Source: Rhodoferax sp. (GTDB lineage Bacteria; Pseudomonadota; Gammaproteobacteria; Burkholderiales; Burkholderiaceae_C). Taken from it: a DNA stretch of 64,000 nt. Shown here piece by piece: positions 8,726 through 19,308 of the stretch. The notes under the pieces were generated by a model. That model saw only the letters and a list, made by a program, of their open reading frames with translations. It was not told the DNA's origin and did no database searches. The position numbers were made by a program, and so were the translations under genes. Position 1 is the first letter of the stretch. Each line of letters starts with the position of its first letter. The stretch spans positions 1 to 64,000 of the forward strand of contig NZ_JAURYQ010000038.1 in NCBI RefSeq assembly GCF_030653815.1, in the 5' to 3' direction.

Positions 8726-10612
8726 TCAATTTACTCCGGCTGGGAATATCAGGCTCACGGTGGTTCCTTCTGCGGGGGCGCTGCAGATGTCCATGCTGCC
8801 ATAGTGCAGCGCCATGATCTCCTTGACGATGCTCATGCCCAGACCCGTGCCCGATACCTTGCCGGAGGTGTCGGCGCGGTAAAAGCGCTCGCCCACGCGC
8901 CCGGCCTGTTCCGCCGTCATGCCTACGCCCTGATCGGTGATGTGGATGGCGATTTGGCCCGGCAGGCTTTGCACCGTAATGTGCACCGGCTGGCCCGGCG
9001 CTGAATACTTGTAGGCGTTGGACAGTACATTGAGCAAGGCCATCTGGGCCTTTTTTTGATCCGCCCGCAAAAATGCCGGCTCGGCGGTAAGCGCCATGGT
9101 GGGCGGCGTCCGGTCCTTGGGCAGCTTGAGGCCGCGCACCACGTCCTCGATCAGGGATTGCACCGGTATGGTTTCAAAGACAACGTCCTTACCCTGCAAG
9201 GCTTCGATCCGGGCCAGATCCAGCAGTTCATTCAGGATGGATGCCATGAGCTTGGACTGGCGGTAAATGATTTCCAGAAACTCCTTGCGCTCCGCCTCGC
9301 TCAGCTGCTCGGTCAGCAGCACCTCGGCGAAGCCGAAAATGCCCGACATGGGGGTGCGCAACTCGTGCGCGGCGGTGGACAGGAATTCGCTCTTCATGCG
9401 CTCCACCGCCGTTTCATGGCTGATGTCGCGCAGCGAGAGAATCTGCGAGACCGATTGCTCCTGCGATTCGCGCAAGCTCATTCTCAAAACGCGCCGGCCG
9501 GCGGCGGCGCCTGCAGCCTGCTTCAACTCGAACACCTGGTGCGACTCATGGCCACGGCCGGTGTGCGCCGCGCTGCGCAGCGCGGCCAGATCCTGAAAAC
9601 GTGCCTCTGGGAGACACAAGGCCGCCAGTTTGTGTGAAAACGCCAGCTCGTCGAGCCCGATCACCTCGGCGGCAGTCAGTCCGGTGAGGGTGGTGAACGC
9701 CGGGCTGACATACTTGACCAGGCGCCTGTGATCAAAGGCCACATAGCCGTCCGGGCTCAGGGCAAAGATGGCATCGAGTTGTGCGCTGTGCTCGCTCAGC
9801 AGCGCCTCGGCGGCCTTGCGCTGGCTGATGTCGACAAAGCTGCCGACCATGCGCAGCGGCTGTCCGTCGGCGTCACGCTCGACCACGTCGCCACGGTCCA
9901 GTACCCAGACTTCCTGCTGGCCGCTCAGACGCATGCGGTGTTCGCTTTGGTAGCGTCCCTTGCCGGCCAGGCAGTCTCGCAGCCGGGCCATCACCCCGGC
10001 TTTGTCGTCGGCATGTAACAGCGCGGCAAATTCGTGCAGCGGGTGCTGCAGGTAGGCCTCGTCGAGCCCGGTGATCTGGCACCAGCGCCGGTTGTGCGTG
10101 ACGACGCCACTGCGGATGTCCCAGTCCCAGATGCCTTCACCCGTGGCGTCAAGCACATAGTTGAGACGTCGCTCGCTTTCTTCCAGCTTGAGCTGCACCC
10201 TTTTCAGTTCCGAGACATCATTGGCGATCACCAGGATCTGCTTTTTGCCTTCGGGCGTGGTCAGGGGGATCTTGATGGACTGGTAGTAAACGGTCTCGCC
10301 GGTGGTGGCGTCGGTGGACTCTTCCATGACCACCCGGGTCTCGCCCTGCGACATGACGTCACGCACGTTTTGCAGGTAAAACGCCACCTGCTCGGCGTTG
10401 GGGTTGAAGGCACCATCGTCCTTGCCCTCCAGCTGGTCGGGCGTGGTGCCGTAGAGCTGGGCCAGCGCGCGGTTGCCGAGCAAAAACTTGCCATCCCAAT
10501 CCTTCATCAGGATGATGTTGGGGTTCTCGTCGATGACGGTGCGCAGCAGCGTGTTGGCGTCCTGCAAGTGGCTGTTGAGCGTGTCGGTGCTGCGTCTACG
10601 GTGTGTTGTCAT
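8726..10612 (-). CDS. Multi-PAS sensor histidine kinase
   Basis: ORF 8726..10777 re-started at MTTHRRRSTDTLNSHLQDANTLL (ATG at 10612); three PAS-like segments, [39 protein letters not shown]. Confidence 0.88.
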   Translation of the reverse strand: MTTHRRRSTDTLNSHLQDANTLLRTVIDENPNIILMKDWDGKFLLGNRALAQLYGTTPDQLEGKDDGAFNPNAEQVAFYLQNVRDVMSQGETRVVMEESTDATTGETVYYQSIKIPLTTPEGKKQILVIANDVSELKRVQLKLEESERRLNYVLDATGEGIWDWDIRSGVVTHNRRWCQITGLDEAYLQHPLHEFAALLHADDKAGVMARLRDCLAGKGRYQSEHRMRLSGQQEVWVLDRGDVVERDADGQPLRMVGSFVDISQRKAAEALLSEHSAQLDAIFALSPDGYVAFDHRRLVKYVSPAFTTLTGLTAAEVIGLDELAFSHKLAALCLPEARFQDLAALRSAAHTGRGHESHQVFELKQAAGAAAGRRVLRMSLRESQEQSVSQILSLRDISHETAVERMKSEFLSTAAHELRTPMSGIFGFAEVLLTEQLSEAERKEFLEIIYRQSKLMASILNELLDLARIEALQGKDVVFETIPVQSLIEDVVRGLKLPKDRTPPTMALTAEPAFLRADQKKAQMALLNVLSNAYKYSAPGQPVHITVQSLPGQIAIHITDQGVGMTAEQAGRVGERFYRADTSGKVSGTGLGMSIVKEIMALHYGSMDICSAPAEGTTVSLIFPAGVN

Positions 10613-10646
10613 GACTGGGAGTGCTGAAGTTGGCGCTGTAAGCGGG

Positions 10647-11792
10647 TCAGTTGCCGACGATCGTGGCCAGGTGGGCCGCCTTTTTCTGCAACGCTTCGTC
10701 GCTGTCGGCATAACGCGCAGCGATGTCCCGAAATTCATCTTCGAGCGCCAGGAAGGCATCGACCACGTCCGGGTCAAAGTGTTTGCCCCGGCCCTTCACC
10801 AAAATGGCCCGGGCCTTGTCGTGGTCCATGCCGTCCTTGTAAACGCGACGGCTGATGAGGGCGTCATAGACGTCAGCCAGTGCCATCAGGCGCGCGGGGA
10901 TCGGAATCGCATCCCCCACCAGGCCTTGTGGATAGCCCGAACCGTCCCACTTCTCGTGGTGCGAATAGACGATCTGCTTGGCAATCTGGATGAATTCCAG
11001 CGACTCCATGCTCGCCACCTGCGCCTGCATCAGGGCTTCATAACCCAACCGGGGATGCGTTTTCATGATCTCGAACTCGTGAGGCTCATAGCGCCCGGGC
11101 TTGAGCAAAATGCGGTCTGGAATGCCCACCTTGCCGATGTCGTGCAGCGGCGCGCACTTGAACAGCATGTCGATCACGCTGGGGCTCAGGAAACTGGAAA
11201 AACACGGGTGCCCGCTCAGGTGTCGGGCCAGGGCCCGGATGTAGTGCTGGGTGCGCCGCAAATGGTTGCCGGTTTCCACGTCGCGCACCTCGGCCAGCGA
11301 GGCCAGCGCCAGAATGGTGACCTCTTGCAGCGCTGCCATGTCGCGCGCCCGTTTGGCCACCTCGAATTCCAGATACTCGTTGTTGACCCGCAGGGTCCGG
11401 GCGTGCGTGGCATCGACCAGGTGCGCGCGTAGCCGGGACAGCAGGATCTCGGGGCTGATCGGGCGGGTGATGTAGTCGACCGCACCCAGGGCCATGCCCA
11501 TTTCCTCGTTTTCCACCTCGTTCTTGCTGGTCAAAAAAATCACCGGGATATGCTGCGTGCGCGGGTTCCGCTTGAGCTCGCGGCAGACCTCGTAGCCGTT
11601 GATATCGGGCATCATGATGTCGAGCAGGATCAGGTCGGGCTCGTCCTGGCTCACCATGGCGAGCGCCTTGGCGCCATGGTTGACTGCCTTGACGGTGTAG
11701 GACCCGTGCAGCAGGCCAAACAGCAGGGACAAGTTGGCCGGCGAGTCGTCCACGACCAAAATGGTGGGTTTAACGGGGAGAAACAGGTCCAT
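10647..11792 (-). CDS. Response regulator with HD-GYP output (c-di-GMP phosphodiesterase, RpfG type)
   Basis: MDLFLPVKPTILVVDDSPANLSLLF, LILLDIMMPDINGYEV, HDIGKVGIPDRILLKPG, HHEKWDGSGYPQGL. Confidence 0.92.
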   Translation of the reverse strand: MDLFLPVKPTILVVDDSPANLSLLFGLLHGSYTVKAVNHGAKALAMVSQDEPDLILLDIMMPDINGYEVCRELKRNPRTQHIPVIFLTSKNEVENEEMGMALGAVDYITRPISPEILLSRLRAHLVDATHARTLRVNNEYLEFEVAKRARDMAALQEVTILALASLAEVRDVETGNHLRRTQHYIRALARHLSGHPCFSSFLSPSVIDMLFKCAPLHDIGKVGIPDRILLKPGRYEPHEFEIMKTHPRLGYEALMQAQVASMESLEFIQIAKQIVYSHHEKWDGSGYPQGLVGDAIPIPARLMALADVYDALISRRVYKDGMDHDKARAILVKGRGKHFDPDVVDAFLALEDEFRDIAARYADSDEALQKKAAHLATIVGN

Positions 11793-11799
11793 GGCCACT

Positions 11800-14700
11800 C
11801 TAGTTTGGGGCGATGCGCGCGTCGGCTGCCGCTTGCTGGAGCGTTTGCAGTGCGTCCGAGAATTCAAACTCCTGCACTTGTTGCGCCAGTAGCTCGAATT
11901 TAACACCCAGTCCGTTGCGCAGCAAGCCGGCTTGGGTTTGCAGCAATAACTCGGCTTCCGCATTGTTGGCCGCCAGCAGCCTGGCCAGCGTGCTGCAGGT
12001 GTCCGACAGTCGCTGGGCATCCATTGGCTGCCCGGCTTGGACCGGGTCTGGCGTGTCAGGCAAGGCCTTGCGCAGACGCAGTGCCAGATGCGCCAGGTGC
12101 GCCGTTAGCGGCGCAAGCAGGCTCTGTACGGCCATGGGTGGCTGGCCCGCTTGCACCGCCTGGTGCAGGGTGTGCTCGACTTCGCTGCTCAGCGCGCTGC
12201 AACGGACGGCACCCACGTTGGCCGAGACGCCCTTGAGGTTGTGCACCAGGTGCTGTGCCTGTAACCACTGGCCGGCATCGGCGAGTTCTGCCAGCTGGTC
12301 CGGCAGGCGGCTGATGGTGTTCAAGAATTTCTTCAGAACGCCGTGGTACAGCGTCTGGTTGCCCCCGCACAGTCGCAAGCCCTGCACCGTGTCGATGCCG
12401 CTGACGCGCAGCGTGTTGCGTGGCCGCTGCGGCGCGTCGGGCACGGCCGATGCACTGGCAGTGGGCCGGGGTGACGCCGGTTGGCCCCACAGGGCCAGGC
12501 TTTGATGCAGTGCTTCGGGGTCGATGGGTTTGCTCAGGTGGTCGTTCATGCCCTCTTCGAGGCACCGGGCCGCGACCTCGATGTCCGCGTGCGCCGTCAA
12601 GGCGATGATCGGCAAATCTTTAAAACGCTCTTGCTGGCGCAGTGCCAGCGTGGCCTGGTGGCCGTCCATGACTGGCATTTGCAAGTCCATCAGCACCAGC
12701 GACCAGGGCAGGGGCTGGGCTGTGTTTTGCAGCATGTCCAGCGCCTGCTGGCCGTTGTCCGCCAGCGTCACGCGCACGCCCATCGCGGTCATGAGTTCGC
12801 TGGCAATTTGCTGGTTGATCTCGTTGTCTTCGACCAGCAGCACGGCCAAGCCATCCAATGGGTGCCTGCCAGTGGCCGACAAGCTCGATTCACCCGGCGT
12901 CACGGGCTCCGGCCATGCTGCCAGCGCCGCAGGCAACTCTTCAAAGGCCGTTGGTGGGGCGTCCTGCGTCGGGCTGTCGTCCACGTCGGTGCGGGCTTTA
13001 TGGGTTGGCAGATCCAGCCAGGCGGTGAAGGTGAACGTGCTGCCCACCCCCTGCTCAGACTGCACCACCAGATGGCCGCGCATCATTTCAACCAGGCTTT
13101 TTGAAATCGTCAGGCCCAGCCCGGAGCCGCCAAAACGGCGGGTGGTCGAGCTGTCGGCCTGGCTGAAGGCGGTGAAGAGTTTGCTGCGCTGTTCCGCCGT
13201 CATGCCAATGCCACTGTCCTGCACCGACACCGTCAATTGCACCCGCTGACGCTGGCGCTGCGTCGCCACAACAGTCACCTTGACGCGGCCGTGCTCGGTG
13301 AATTTGATCGCGTTGTGGCTCAGGTTGGTCAGCACCTGTTTGAGGCGGGTGGCATCGCCCATCAGGGTTTGCGGTACGTCGGGCTGCACCTCGATCGAAA
13401 ATTTGATGAGCTTCTGATGCGCCAGTTGTCCCACCAGCGTGGTCACGCTGTCGAGCACCTGGTTCAGCCTAAAGGGCGCTGATTCCAGGTTCATCTTGTT
13501 GGCACCAATCTTCGAGTAATCCAGGATGTCGTTGATGATGCCCACCAGCGCCTTGCCCTCGGTGTTGATTTTTTGCAGATAGTCGCGCTGCTTGGCATTG
13601 AGATCGGTTTCCAGCGCCAGGCCTGACAGGCCGATCACCGCATTCATCGGGGTGCGGATTTCATGGCTCATGTTGGCCAAAAATTCACTCTTGGCGCGGT
13701 TGGCCTCATCGGTCTGCTGGCGCGCTGCGCGGGTCAGTTCGAATTGCTGGTGCAGTTCACTGGCCTGCTGGATCAATTCCTGTTGCTGCACCTGGAGCAC
13801 TTCCCCGGACTGTTGCAGGTCGTGCGCCTGGTCCTGCGTTTTCGCCATCAGGTCTTGGGTGACCCGGTTGCGCTCGAAGATTTCCAGGTTCAGCGCCACC
13901 AGCGGCAGCAGTTCGTCCAGCAGGGCCCGGTGGCGCGGGTCCAGGGCGCCATGGGTGGCGAGCACCAGGTACGCCAGCACCTGTTTTTTTCCTGCCGGTA
14001 TCACCGGAACCATCAGTACCGAGCCTGCTTCAAACCCCGGCAGCTCGGCCAGCTCGTCGGTGTTGGCAAAATTGGTTACCAGTGGCGCAGGGTCCGCCAC
14101 GCCGGCCACGCCGAGCAGGGCATAACGCTGGCTCGGTCTGTCCAGAATATAGAGCAGGCCGGCCTGGGCGCCCAACAGCGCGATCAATCGGGCCAGCAAG
14201 GTGTCGGCAAACGCGTTCAGCGTTTCCAGCGACAGCACGCTGGAGGCAATGTCAGCGGTGTTGGACTTGATCCAGCGCAGCACTTCCACCTCGCGCGCGG
14301 CATGCTGCAGCACGGTGAGGGCGCGGGCCATGGCGCCCACATCGTTGTGGAAATCGGTGTGCGGCACGGGGCTGTCCAGCTGGCCGCGCGCCATGGCTTC
14401 AATGCGCAAACGCAGGCGCTCCAGGGGTTGGCTGATGGATCTGATCAGCAACAGGCCGGTGCCCAGGGCCACCAGCAGTCCCAGCACCAGCAGCAGCAAG
14501 CTCAGGTGCTCATAAGCTGTGGCAAAAGCTTCGGCGTTTTCCCAGGCCTGGAGCGCGTTGCTTTCCTTGTGCTGCACCAGCGCATCCAGCCGGCGGTCAA
14601 CTTCCTCAAACAAGGCCAGGTTGCCCGGCTCGAACAGCAAGGCCGCTGCCGCCGGGTCAAAGCGCTGGTCGGTTGCCACCCGATCGGTGATCTGGTTCAC

Positions 14701-15129
14701 GCGCTGCAGGTAGCGCTCCAGCGTGTCAAGGGTCTCGGCCAGCAGGCGCTGGCCTTTTTCCGAACGGAAGCGAGTTTTGCTCTCTTCCATGTTGCGCCGC
14801 AACTCCTGGTGCGCGAGGTCCAGCGCGCGCCGGGCATTGTCGCGCTCACCGGCATTGCGGGCCAACAGCATTTGCCGCAGGTTGCGCCCAACTTCCATCA
14901 GGTGGGTCTGGGCCTCCTTGGTCACAGACAAGCCCACCAGCTTGAGTGTGTACATGTCGCGCAGCTGCGCTGCCTGCTGGCGCTCGCCGTAGATGGCGTG
15001 CGCACCCAGCAGCAAAATAATGCCCAGCAGGACACCCAGTCCGAAACGAAGCTTGCAGCCCAGCGTGAGCCGCTCAAGAAAGTCCATGCCGCTGTGCAAC
15101 AGGAGAGGCTGTGACTTGATTGCACTCAC
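11800..15129 (-). CDS. Hybrid sensor histidine kinase with GAF-like region, receiver and HPt
   Basis: N-terminal TM/4-helix region and [47 protein letters not shown], receiver [18 protein letters not shown], HPt [12 protein letters not shown]. Confidence 0.9.
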   Translation of the reverse strand: MSAIKSQPLLLHSGMDFLERLTLGCKLRFGLGVLLGIILLLGAHAIYGERQQAAQLRDMYTLKLVGLSVTKEAQTHLMEVGRNLRQMLLARNAGERDNARRALDLAHQELRRNMEESKTRFRSEKGQRLLAETLDTLERYLQRVNQITDRVATDQRFDPAAAALLFEPGNLALFEEVDRRLDALVQHKESNALQAWENAEAFATAYEHLSLLLLVLGLLVALGTGLLLIRSISQPLERLRLRIEAMARGQLDSPVPHTDFHNDVGAMARALTVLQHAAREVEVLRWIKSNTADIASSVLSLETLNAFADTLLARLIALLGAQAGLLYILDRPSQRYALLGVAGVADPAPLVTNFANTDELAELPGFEAGSVLMVPVIPAGKKQVLAYLVLATHGALDPRHRALLDELLPLVALNLEIFERNRVTQDLMAKTQDQAHDLQQSGEVLQVQQQELIQQASELHQQFELTRAARQQTDEANRAKSEFLANMSHEIRTPMNAVIGLSGLALETDLNAKQRDYLQKINTEGKALVGIINDILDYSKIGANKMNLESAPFRLNQVLDSVTTLVGQLAHQKLIKFSIEVQPDVPQTLMGDATRLKQVLTNLSHNAIKFTEHGRVKVTVVATQRQRQRVQLTVSVQDSGIGMTAEQRSKLFTAFSQADSSTTRRFGGSGLGLTISKSLVEMMRGHLVVQSEQGVGSTFTFTAWLDLPTHKARTDVDDSPTQDAPPTAFEELPAALAAWPEPVTPGESSLSATGRHPLDGLAVLLVEDNEINQQIASELMTAMGVRVTLADNGQQALDMLQNTAQPLPWSLVLMDLQMPVMDGHQATLALRQQERFKDLPIIALTAHADIEVAARCLEEGMNDHLSKPIDPEALHQSLALWGQPASPRPTASASAVPDAPQRPRNTLRVSGIDTVQGLRLCGGNQTLYHGVLKKFLNTISRLPDQLAELADAGQWLQAQHLVHNLKGVSANVGAVRCSALSSEVEHTLHQAVQAGQPPMAVQSLLAPLTAHLAHLALRLRKALPDTPDPVQAGQPMDAQRLSDTCSTLARLLAANNAEAELLLQTQAGLLRNGLGVKFELLAQQVQEFEFSDALQTLQQAAADARIAPN

Positions 15130-15134
15130 AGGCG

Positions 15135-17264
15135 TCAGTCCAGCACGACGGGGCGGGTGTCCTGGATTGTGTCGTCCAGCTCTGAGCGGCTGGGACCGGC
15201 CGCGTCAAAGCTGTCCTGCAGGGTGGTGTAGGTGGGCAGGCACAGGCGTACCGTGGTGCCCGCGCCGGGCGCGCTGTCAATCTCAAGCGTGCCATGGTGC
15301 AGCGCAATGATTTCCTTGACGATGCTCATGCCCAGACCGGTGCCGGGAATCCTGCCCGAGGGGTCGGCGCGATAAAAGCGTTCACCCACGCGCGCCCGTT
15401 GCGCTGCGTTCATGCCGATGCCGCGGTCGGTGACCTCGATGCACACGCCGGGAGCCTGGGCGGCCGTGTTCCTGACCCACGCCTTGAGCACCACCGGACC
15501 ACCGTTCGGCGAGTATTTGAATGCGTTGGAGACCACGTTGAGCAGGGTCTGGCGTAGCTTGCCGGCGTCGGCCATCAGGTACAGGGGGTGTTCGGGCAAC
15601 GTCAGTTCCAGGCCCCTGCGGCCATTGGGCACGGGGTAAGTGCGGGCCAGGTCGGTGACCAGCAATTGCAGGTCGACACGGGTGTAGCGGAAGTCCTTGT
15701 CACGGCGCGCCTCGATGCGGGCCAGGTCCAGCAGTTCGTTGAGGATGTTGTTCATCAGCTTGGACTGGACGTAAATGGTATTCAGGAACTCGTGCTGGGT
15801 TGCCTCGTCGAACTTATCGTTGAGCAAGACCTCGGCGTAGCCAAAAATACTGGCCATGGGGGTGCGCAGTTCGTGAGCGGCGGTGGCCAGGAATTCGCTC
15901 TTCATCTGGTCGACCTCGGCCTCATGGGTGACGTCACGCAGGTGCAAAATTTGAGACACGCTGGTGGATTGGCTGGAGCGCAGACCGAGTTGCAGTACGC
16001 GCTTGCTGTCTTGGTTGAGTTCAATCAGCACGCGCTGGTCGGGTCGGCCCCTGTTGACGGCTGTGCGCAGCGCGGCCACGCCCAGGAAAGGCGTGCTGGC
16101 GGAGCAACGCCACGACAGCCAGATCGAGAAATCGTTTTCATCCACGCCTTCCAGCGCCTCCTTGCCCATGCCGGTCAGCTTCCTGAAAGCCGGACTGATG
16201 TAATTGACCCGTTTTTTGGCATCGAAAGAGACAAAGCCGTCGGGGCTCAAATCGAAAATGGCGTTGAGCTGGGCGTTGAGCTCTTCGGTCTGATGTTGTT
16301 CCCGCTCGCGCAAGCGCATTTCGCTGCGGATTTGCCGCAGATGGCGCGTCAGTGCCGTGGCCAGCGCCAGCACCAGCAGGCTCACAATGGCGGCCTGCAG
16401 CCACAAGGCCTGCTTGGCCGTGTTGTGGTTGGCCAGCACCGTCTTGGTATCCAGACCCGCTGCCACCACCAGGGAATGGCCGGGTAGCTTTCGGAAATGC
16501 ACCATGCGCTCGACCTTGTCGACCGGCGAGTGGGCGGTGAATTGGCCCTCCTGCTCGCCCGCGGCGATGCGCGCAAAAACGAGGGAACTTTTGGCCTCGC
16601 TGCCAAACTCTTCGCGGGTGCCCACGCTTCGGGCACGAGCCACACCATCGAGACCGTAGAGCGCCATCAAGCCTTGGTCGCCCAGTTTGAGTTCTTTGTA
16701 GAAGCGGGTGAAGTAACCCGGGTCGACCGACACCACCACCACGCCGGCGAAGTCGCCATTCGGGCGGCTGATGCGGCGCGTCAGCTGGATCGACCACTTG
16801 CCGGTGGCGCGCCCCAGCACGGGTTGTGAGACAAACAGCGCATCGCTGGGGGTGGTGACATGCACCTTGAAGTGCTCCCGGTCGGACAGGTCGATGTTGC
16901 TTGTGATGGGCCGGTTGGCCAGAACATAAATGCCTTTGGCGTTGATGACGCCCACCTGCGGAAAAATCTCTACGTCGATCACACCCTGTGTGGTCAGCGC
17001 CGTCAGGTCAAGCTGGTCGCCCAACTCGAGGTAGCGCGACTGAATGAAGCGAATCACCTGGTCGGCGCCGCGAAAGGTCCGGTCGGCGTGCTCCTGGCTG
17101 ACGCGGGTCAGGTTGGCCAGGTCACGCCTGGCGTTGGCAAGTTCCCTGGTGTGGCTGTCGTTCACCAGCGAGAAAACGTGCCACCACGTCAGGCCCAGCA
17201 GCACCGCCGCAGCCAGCCAAAGCAGCAGCACAATACGTCGGTAATGGGAAATGCTGGCAGGCAC
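15135..17264 (-). CDS. Membrane sensor histidine kinase with periplasmic Cache-like and PAS domains
   Basis: Probable GTG start at 17264 ([28 protein letters not shown]); [40 protein letters not shown]. Confidence 0.85.
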   Translation of the reverse strand: MPASISHYRRIVLLLWLAAAVLLGLTWWHVFSLVNDSHTRELANARRDLANLTRVSQEHADRTFRGADQVIRFIQSRYLELGDQLDLTALTTQGVIDVEIFPQVGVINAKGIYVLANRPITSNIDLSDREHFKVHVTTPSDALFVSQPVLGRATGKWSIQLTRRISRPNGDFAGVVVVSVDPGYFTRFYKELKLGDQGLMALYGLDGVARARSVGTREEFGSEAKSSLVFARIAAGEQEGQFTAHSPVDKVERMVHFRKLPGHSLVVAAGLDTKTVLANHNTAKQALWLQAAIVSLLVLALATALTRHLRQIRSEMRLREREQHQTEELNAQLNAIFDLSPDGFVSFDAKKRVNYISPAFRKLTGMGKEALEGVDENDFSIWLSWRCSASTPFLGVAALRTAVNRGRPDQRVLIELNQDSKRVLQLGLRSSQSTSVSQILHLRDVTHEAEVDQMKSEFLATAAHELRTPMASIFGYAEVLLNDKFDEATQHEFLNTIYVQSKLMNNILNELLDLARIEARRDKDFRYTRVDLQLLVTDLARTYPVPNGRRGLELTLPEHPLYLMADAGKLRQTLLNVVSNAFKYSPNGGPVVLKAWVRNTAAQAPGVCIEVTDRGIGMNAAQRARVGERFYRADPSGRIPGTGLGMSIVKEIIALHHGTLEIDSAPGAGTTVRLCLPTYTTLQDSFDAAGPSRSELDDTIQDTRPVVLD

Positions 17265-17304
17265 GGCAGGCTTTCGGGGAGAGGGATATTCGGCTGACGC
17301 TTGT

Positions 17305-17667
17305 TTACTTGAGGTGGTTGCGCACCCAGGTGACCACTTGCAGCGGGCTGAAGGGCTTGATGAAATAGGCATCCGCGCCGCGCGCGCGCGCATCGTCGTG
17401 GTCGGCGACTTGACCGCGTGCGGTGATCATGCCCACCAGGGTGTCGCGCGTGTCGGGGTCGGCCTTGATGGCTTGTAGCACCTGCAGGCCGTCGATTTCA
17501 CCCGGCATCATGATGTCGAGCAGAACCACTTTGGGGTGGTGATGGCGCACCGCGGCAAGCGCGCTCACGCCGTCCTCGGCTTCAAGAATATGGTACTCCT
17601 TGCCCAGTGTGATGCTGATCAGGCGGCGGATGTCGGAGTGGTCGTCGACGATGAGGACGGTGTTCAT
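17305..17667 (-). CDS. Stand-alone response regulator receiver
   Basis: MNTVLIVDDHSDIRRLISITLG, VVLLDIMMPGEIDGLQV, GADAYFIKPFSPLQ. Confidence 0.92.
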   Translation of the reverse strand: MNTVLIVDDHSDIRRLISITLGKEYHILEAEDGVSALAAVRHHHPKVVLLDIMMPGEIDGLQVLQAIKADPDTRDTLVGMITARGQVADHDDARARGADAYFIKPFSPLQVVTWVRNHLK

Positions 17668-17676
17668 GAGGGCACT

Positions 17677-18309
17677 TTACGCAGGGGTGTTAAGCAAATA
17701 ACGGCTTTGGTTGACGATGACGGCGGCAATTTCTTGCAGCCGGTCGAACGGAATGGGTTTGGCCAGGACGAGGATCCCAGGTGGCAGGCCGCCGTGGGCG
17801 GCGATGGCCGCCTCATCAAGGCCGGTCACGGCGACGATGGTGGTGTGGGCCAGTTCGGGCGCTTGTTGCAGGATGCGCAGCATGCTGAAGCCGTCCATCT
17901 CCGGCATGCTGAGGTCGGTGATCAACAGGTCCGGACTGCGCCGGCCGATCGCCAGCAGGGCTGCAATGGCGCTGCTCATTTCCGTGACTTTGGTGGGCAT
18001 GGGCCAGCGCGTCAGCTTGGCCTGGTACAAACGCAACAGGTCTGCATCGTCCTCGACCACCATGACGTCGAGCTGGCGCGGCGGGTTGAACAGGGGCTCG
18101 GCCGACACCGACTTGACGGGCAGCTCTGGTTCTTGGCGCAGCAGTTGCGCAATGGAGTCGCGCATCACACGGCGGTGGCCGCCTGCGGTTTTCCAGGCCC
18201 GTAGCAGGCCGCTTTCTACCCAAAGCTGCACGGTGCCTACCGACACACCAAGCAATTTGGCGGCCTCACGGGTGGTGCAAAACGATTTTTCAATGGTGAT
18301 GGTGGACAT
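17677..18309 (-). CDS. Excisionase/MerR-like HTH domain fused to a C-terminal receiver domain
   Basis: MSTITIEKSFCTTREAAKLLGVSVGTVQLWVESGLLRAWKTAGGHRRV (HTH) followed by LDVMVVEDDADLLRLYQAKL...LLITDLSMPEMDGFSML...VLAKPIPFDRL. Confidence 0.9.
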   Translation of the reverse strand: MSTITIEKSFCTTREAAKLLGVSVGTVQLWVESGLLRAWKTAGGHRRVMRDSIAQLLRQEPELPVKSVSAEPLFNPPRQLDVMVVEDDADLLRLYQAKLTRWPMPTKVTEMSSAIAALLAIGRRSPDLLITDLSMPEMDGFSMLRILQQAPELAHTTIVAVTGLDEAAIAAHGGLPPGILVLAKPIPFDRLQEIAAVIVNQSRYLLNTPA

Positions 18310-18333
18310 GAGTGTGCGTGCCGGTTTCGCTAA

Positions 18334-18368
18334 ATTATACAATAATTATCACTTTTTGATAAATATTG
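18334..18368 (-). promoter_or_regulatory. Predicted promoter with an embedded inverted repeat, upstream of the HTH-receiver gene
   Basis: Minus-strand TATAAT (18339-18334), 17-bp spacer, TTATCA (18362-18357); CAATAATTATCA-CTTTT-TGATAAATATTG at 18340-18368, arms 10/12 complementary. Confidence 0.5.
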
Positions 18369-18493
18369 TTGAATTTAAAGCTGTGATTTGAATTATTTGT
18401 GTTGTAACTGCAGCGTCAAAGCGCTTTATTGCACGGTTTGCATGGGTGTTTTCCTTAATGGTCGGACGAGTGCAGACCCGCTAAGCTTGTGCC

Positions 18494-19297
18494 ATGAGTC
18501 ATTTTCCCCCCGAAGTACCGCCCCCGCTGTATGTGCCGCCGCCCTCCGAGGCACCCCCCAAGGAAGTCATTGCCATGGCCTGGTCTGCGCCGCCGGGTTG
18601 GCTGCTACGGGGCTGGCGCGATATGGCAGCGCATCCGGCCATCAGCCTGTTTTACGGCCTGGCATTCTGGTGCATGGCGCTCATTTTGGGCGCGGTGTTC
18701 CGCGCCAACCCCGAATACACCATGACCATCGCGTCGGGCTGCCTGCTGGTGGGGCCGTTCCTGGCGATGGGCCTGTATGAGGTGAGCCGCCGCCGTGAAC
18801 TCGGTCTGGCGGCCGGTTTTGCCAGTTCCATGACCTGCTGGAAAAGCCACTTGCGCAGCATGGGCCTGCTGGTGGGCGTGCTGATCGTGCTGGAGTTGCT
18901 GTGGGGCCGGGCCTCGCTGGTGGTGATCGCGGTGTTTTTCAACACCGGCATGCCGTCGTCGGTGGGCGTGGTGCAGGCGGTCTTCAATCCGGACAACCTC
19001 GAATTTGTGCTGGCCTACACCTTGGTCGGGGGCGCCTTTGCGGCGCTGGTGTTTGCCATCACCGTGGTCTCTATTCCGATGATTCTGGATCGCGACACTG
19101 ATGCCATTACCGCGGCCATTGGCAGCATTGAGGTGGTGGTGACGCAGCCCGGTGTCATGCTGTTGTGGGGGGCGCTGATTGTGGCGCTGGTGGCGATGGC
19201 CTTGCTGCTGCCCTGGGCGATCGGTCTGGTGCTGGTCGGACCGCTGCTCGGGCACGCTACCTGGCATGCCTATCGGGGGTCAGTGCGCTGGCTGTAG
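18494..19297 (+). CDS. DUF2189 integral membrane protein
   Basis: GWLLRGWRDMAAHPAISLFYGLAFWCMALIL...FLAMGLYEVSRRRELG, multiple TM segments. Confidence 0.8.
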   Translation: MSHFPPEVPPPLYVPPPSEAPPKEVIAMAWSAPPGWLLRGWRDMAAHPAISLFYGLAFWCMALILGAVFRANPEYTMTIASGCLLVGPFLAMGLYEVSRRRELGLAAGFASSMTCWKSHLRSMGLLVGVLIVLELLWGRASLVVIAVFFNTGMPSSVGVVQAVFNPDNLEFVLAYTLVGGAFAALVFAITVVSIPMILDRDTDAITAAIGSIEVVVTQPGVMLLWGALIVALVAMALLLPWAIGLVLVGPLLGHATWHAYRGSVRWL

Positions 19298-19308
19298 CGC
19301 TTCTTTTT

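Noticed and set aside
13663-15114. 483-aa plus-strand ORF
   Set aside because: Antisense shadow of the hybrid histidine kinase.
18346-18362. TTATCA-N5-TGATAA considered as an FNR site
   Set aside because: Half-site is TTGAT only on one side and the spacer is 5 nt, so FNR geometry fails; better treated as an operator of the adjacent HTH-receiver gene.
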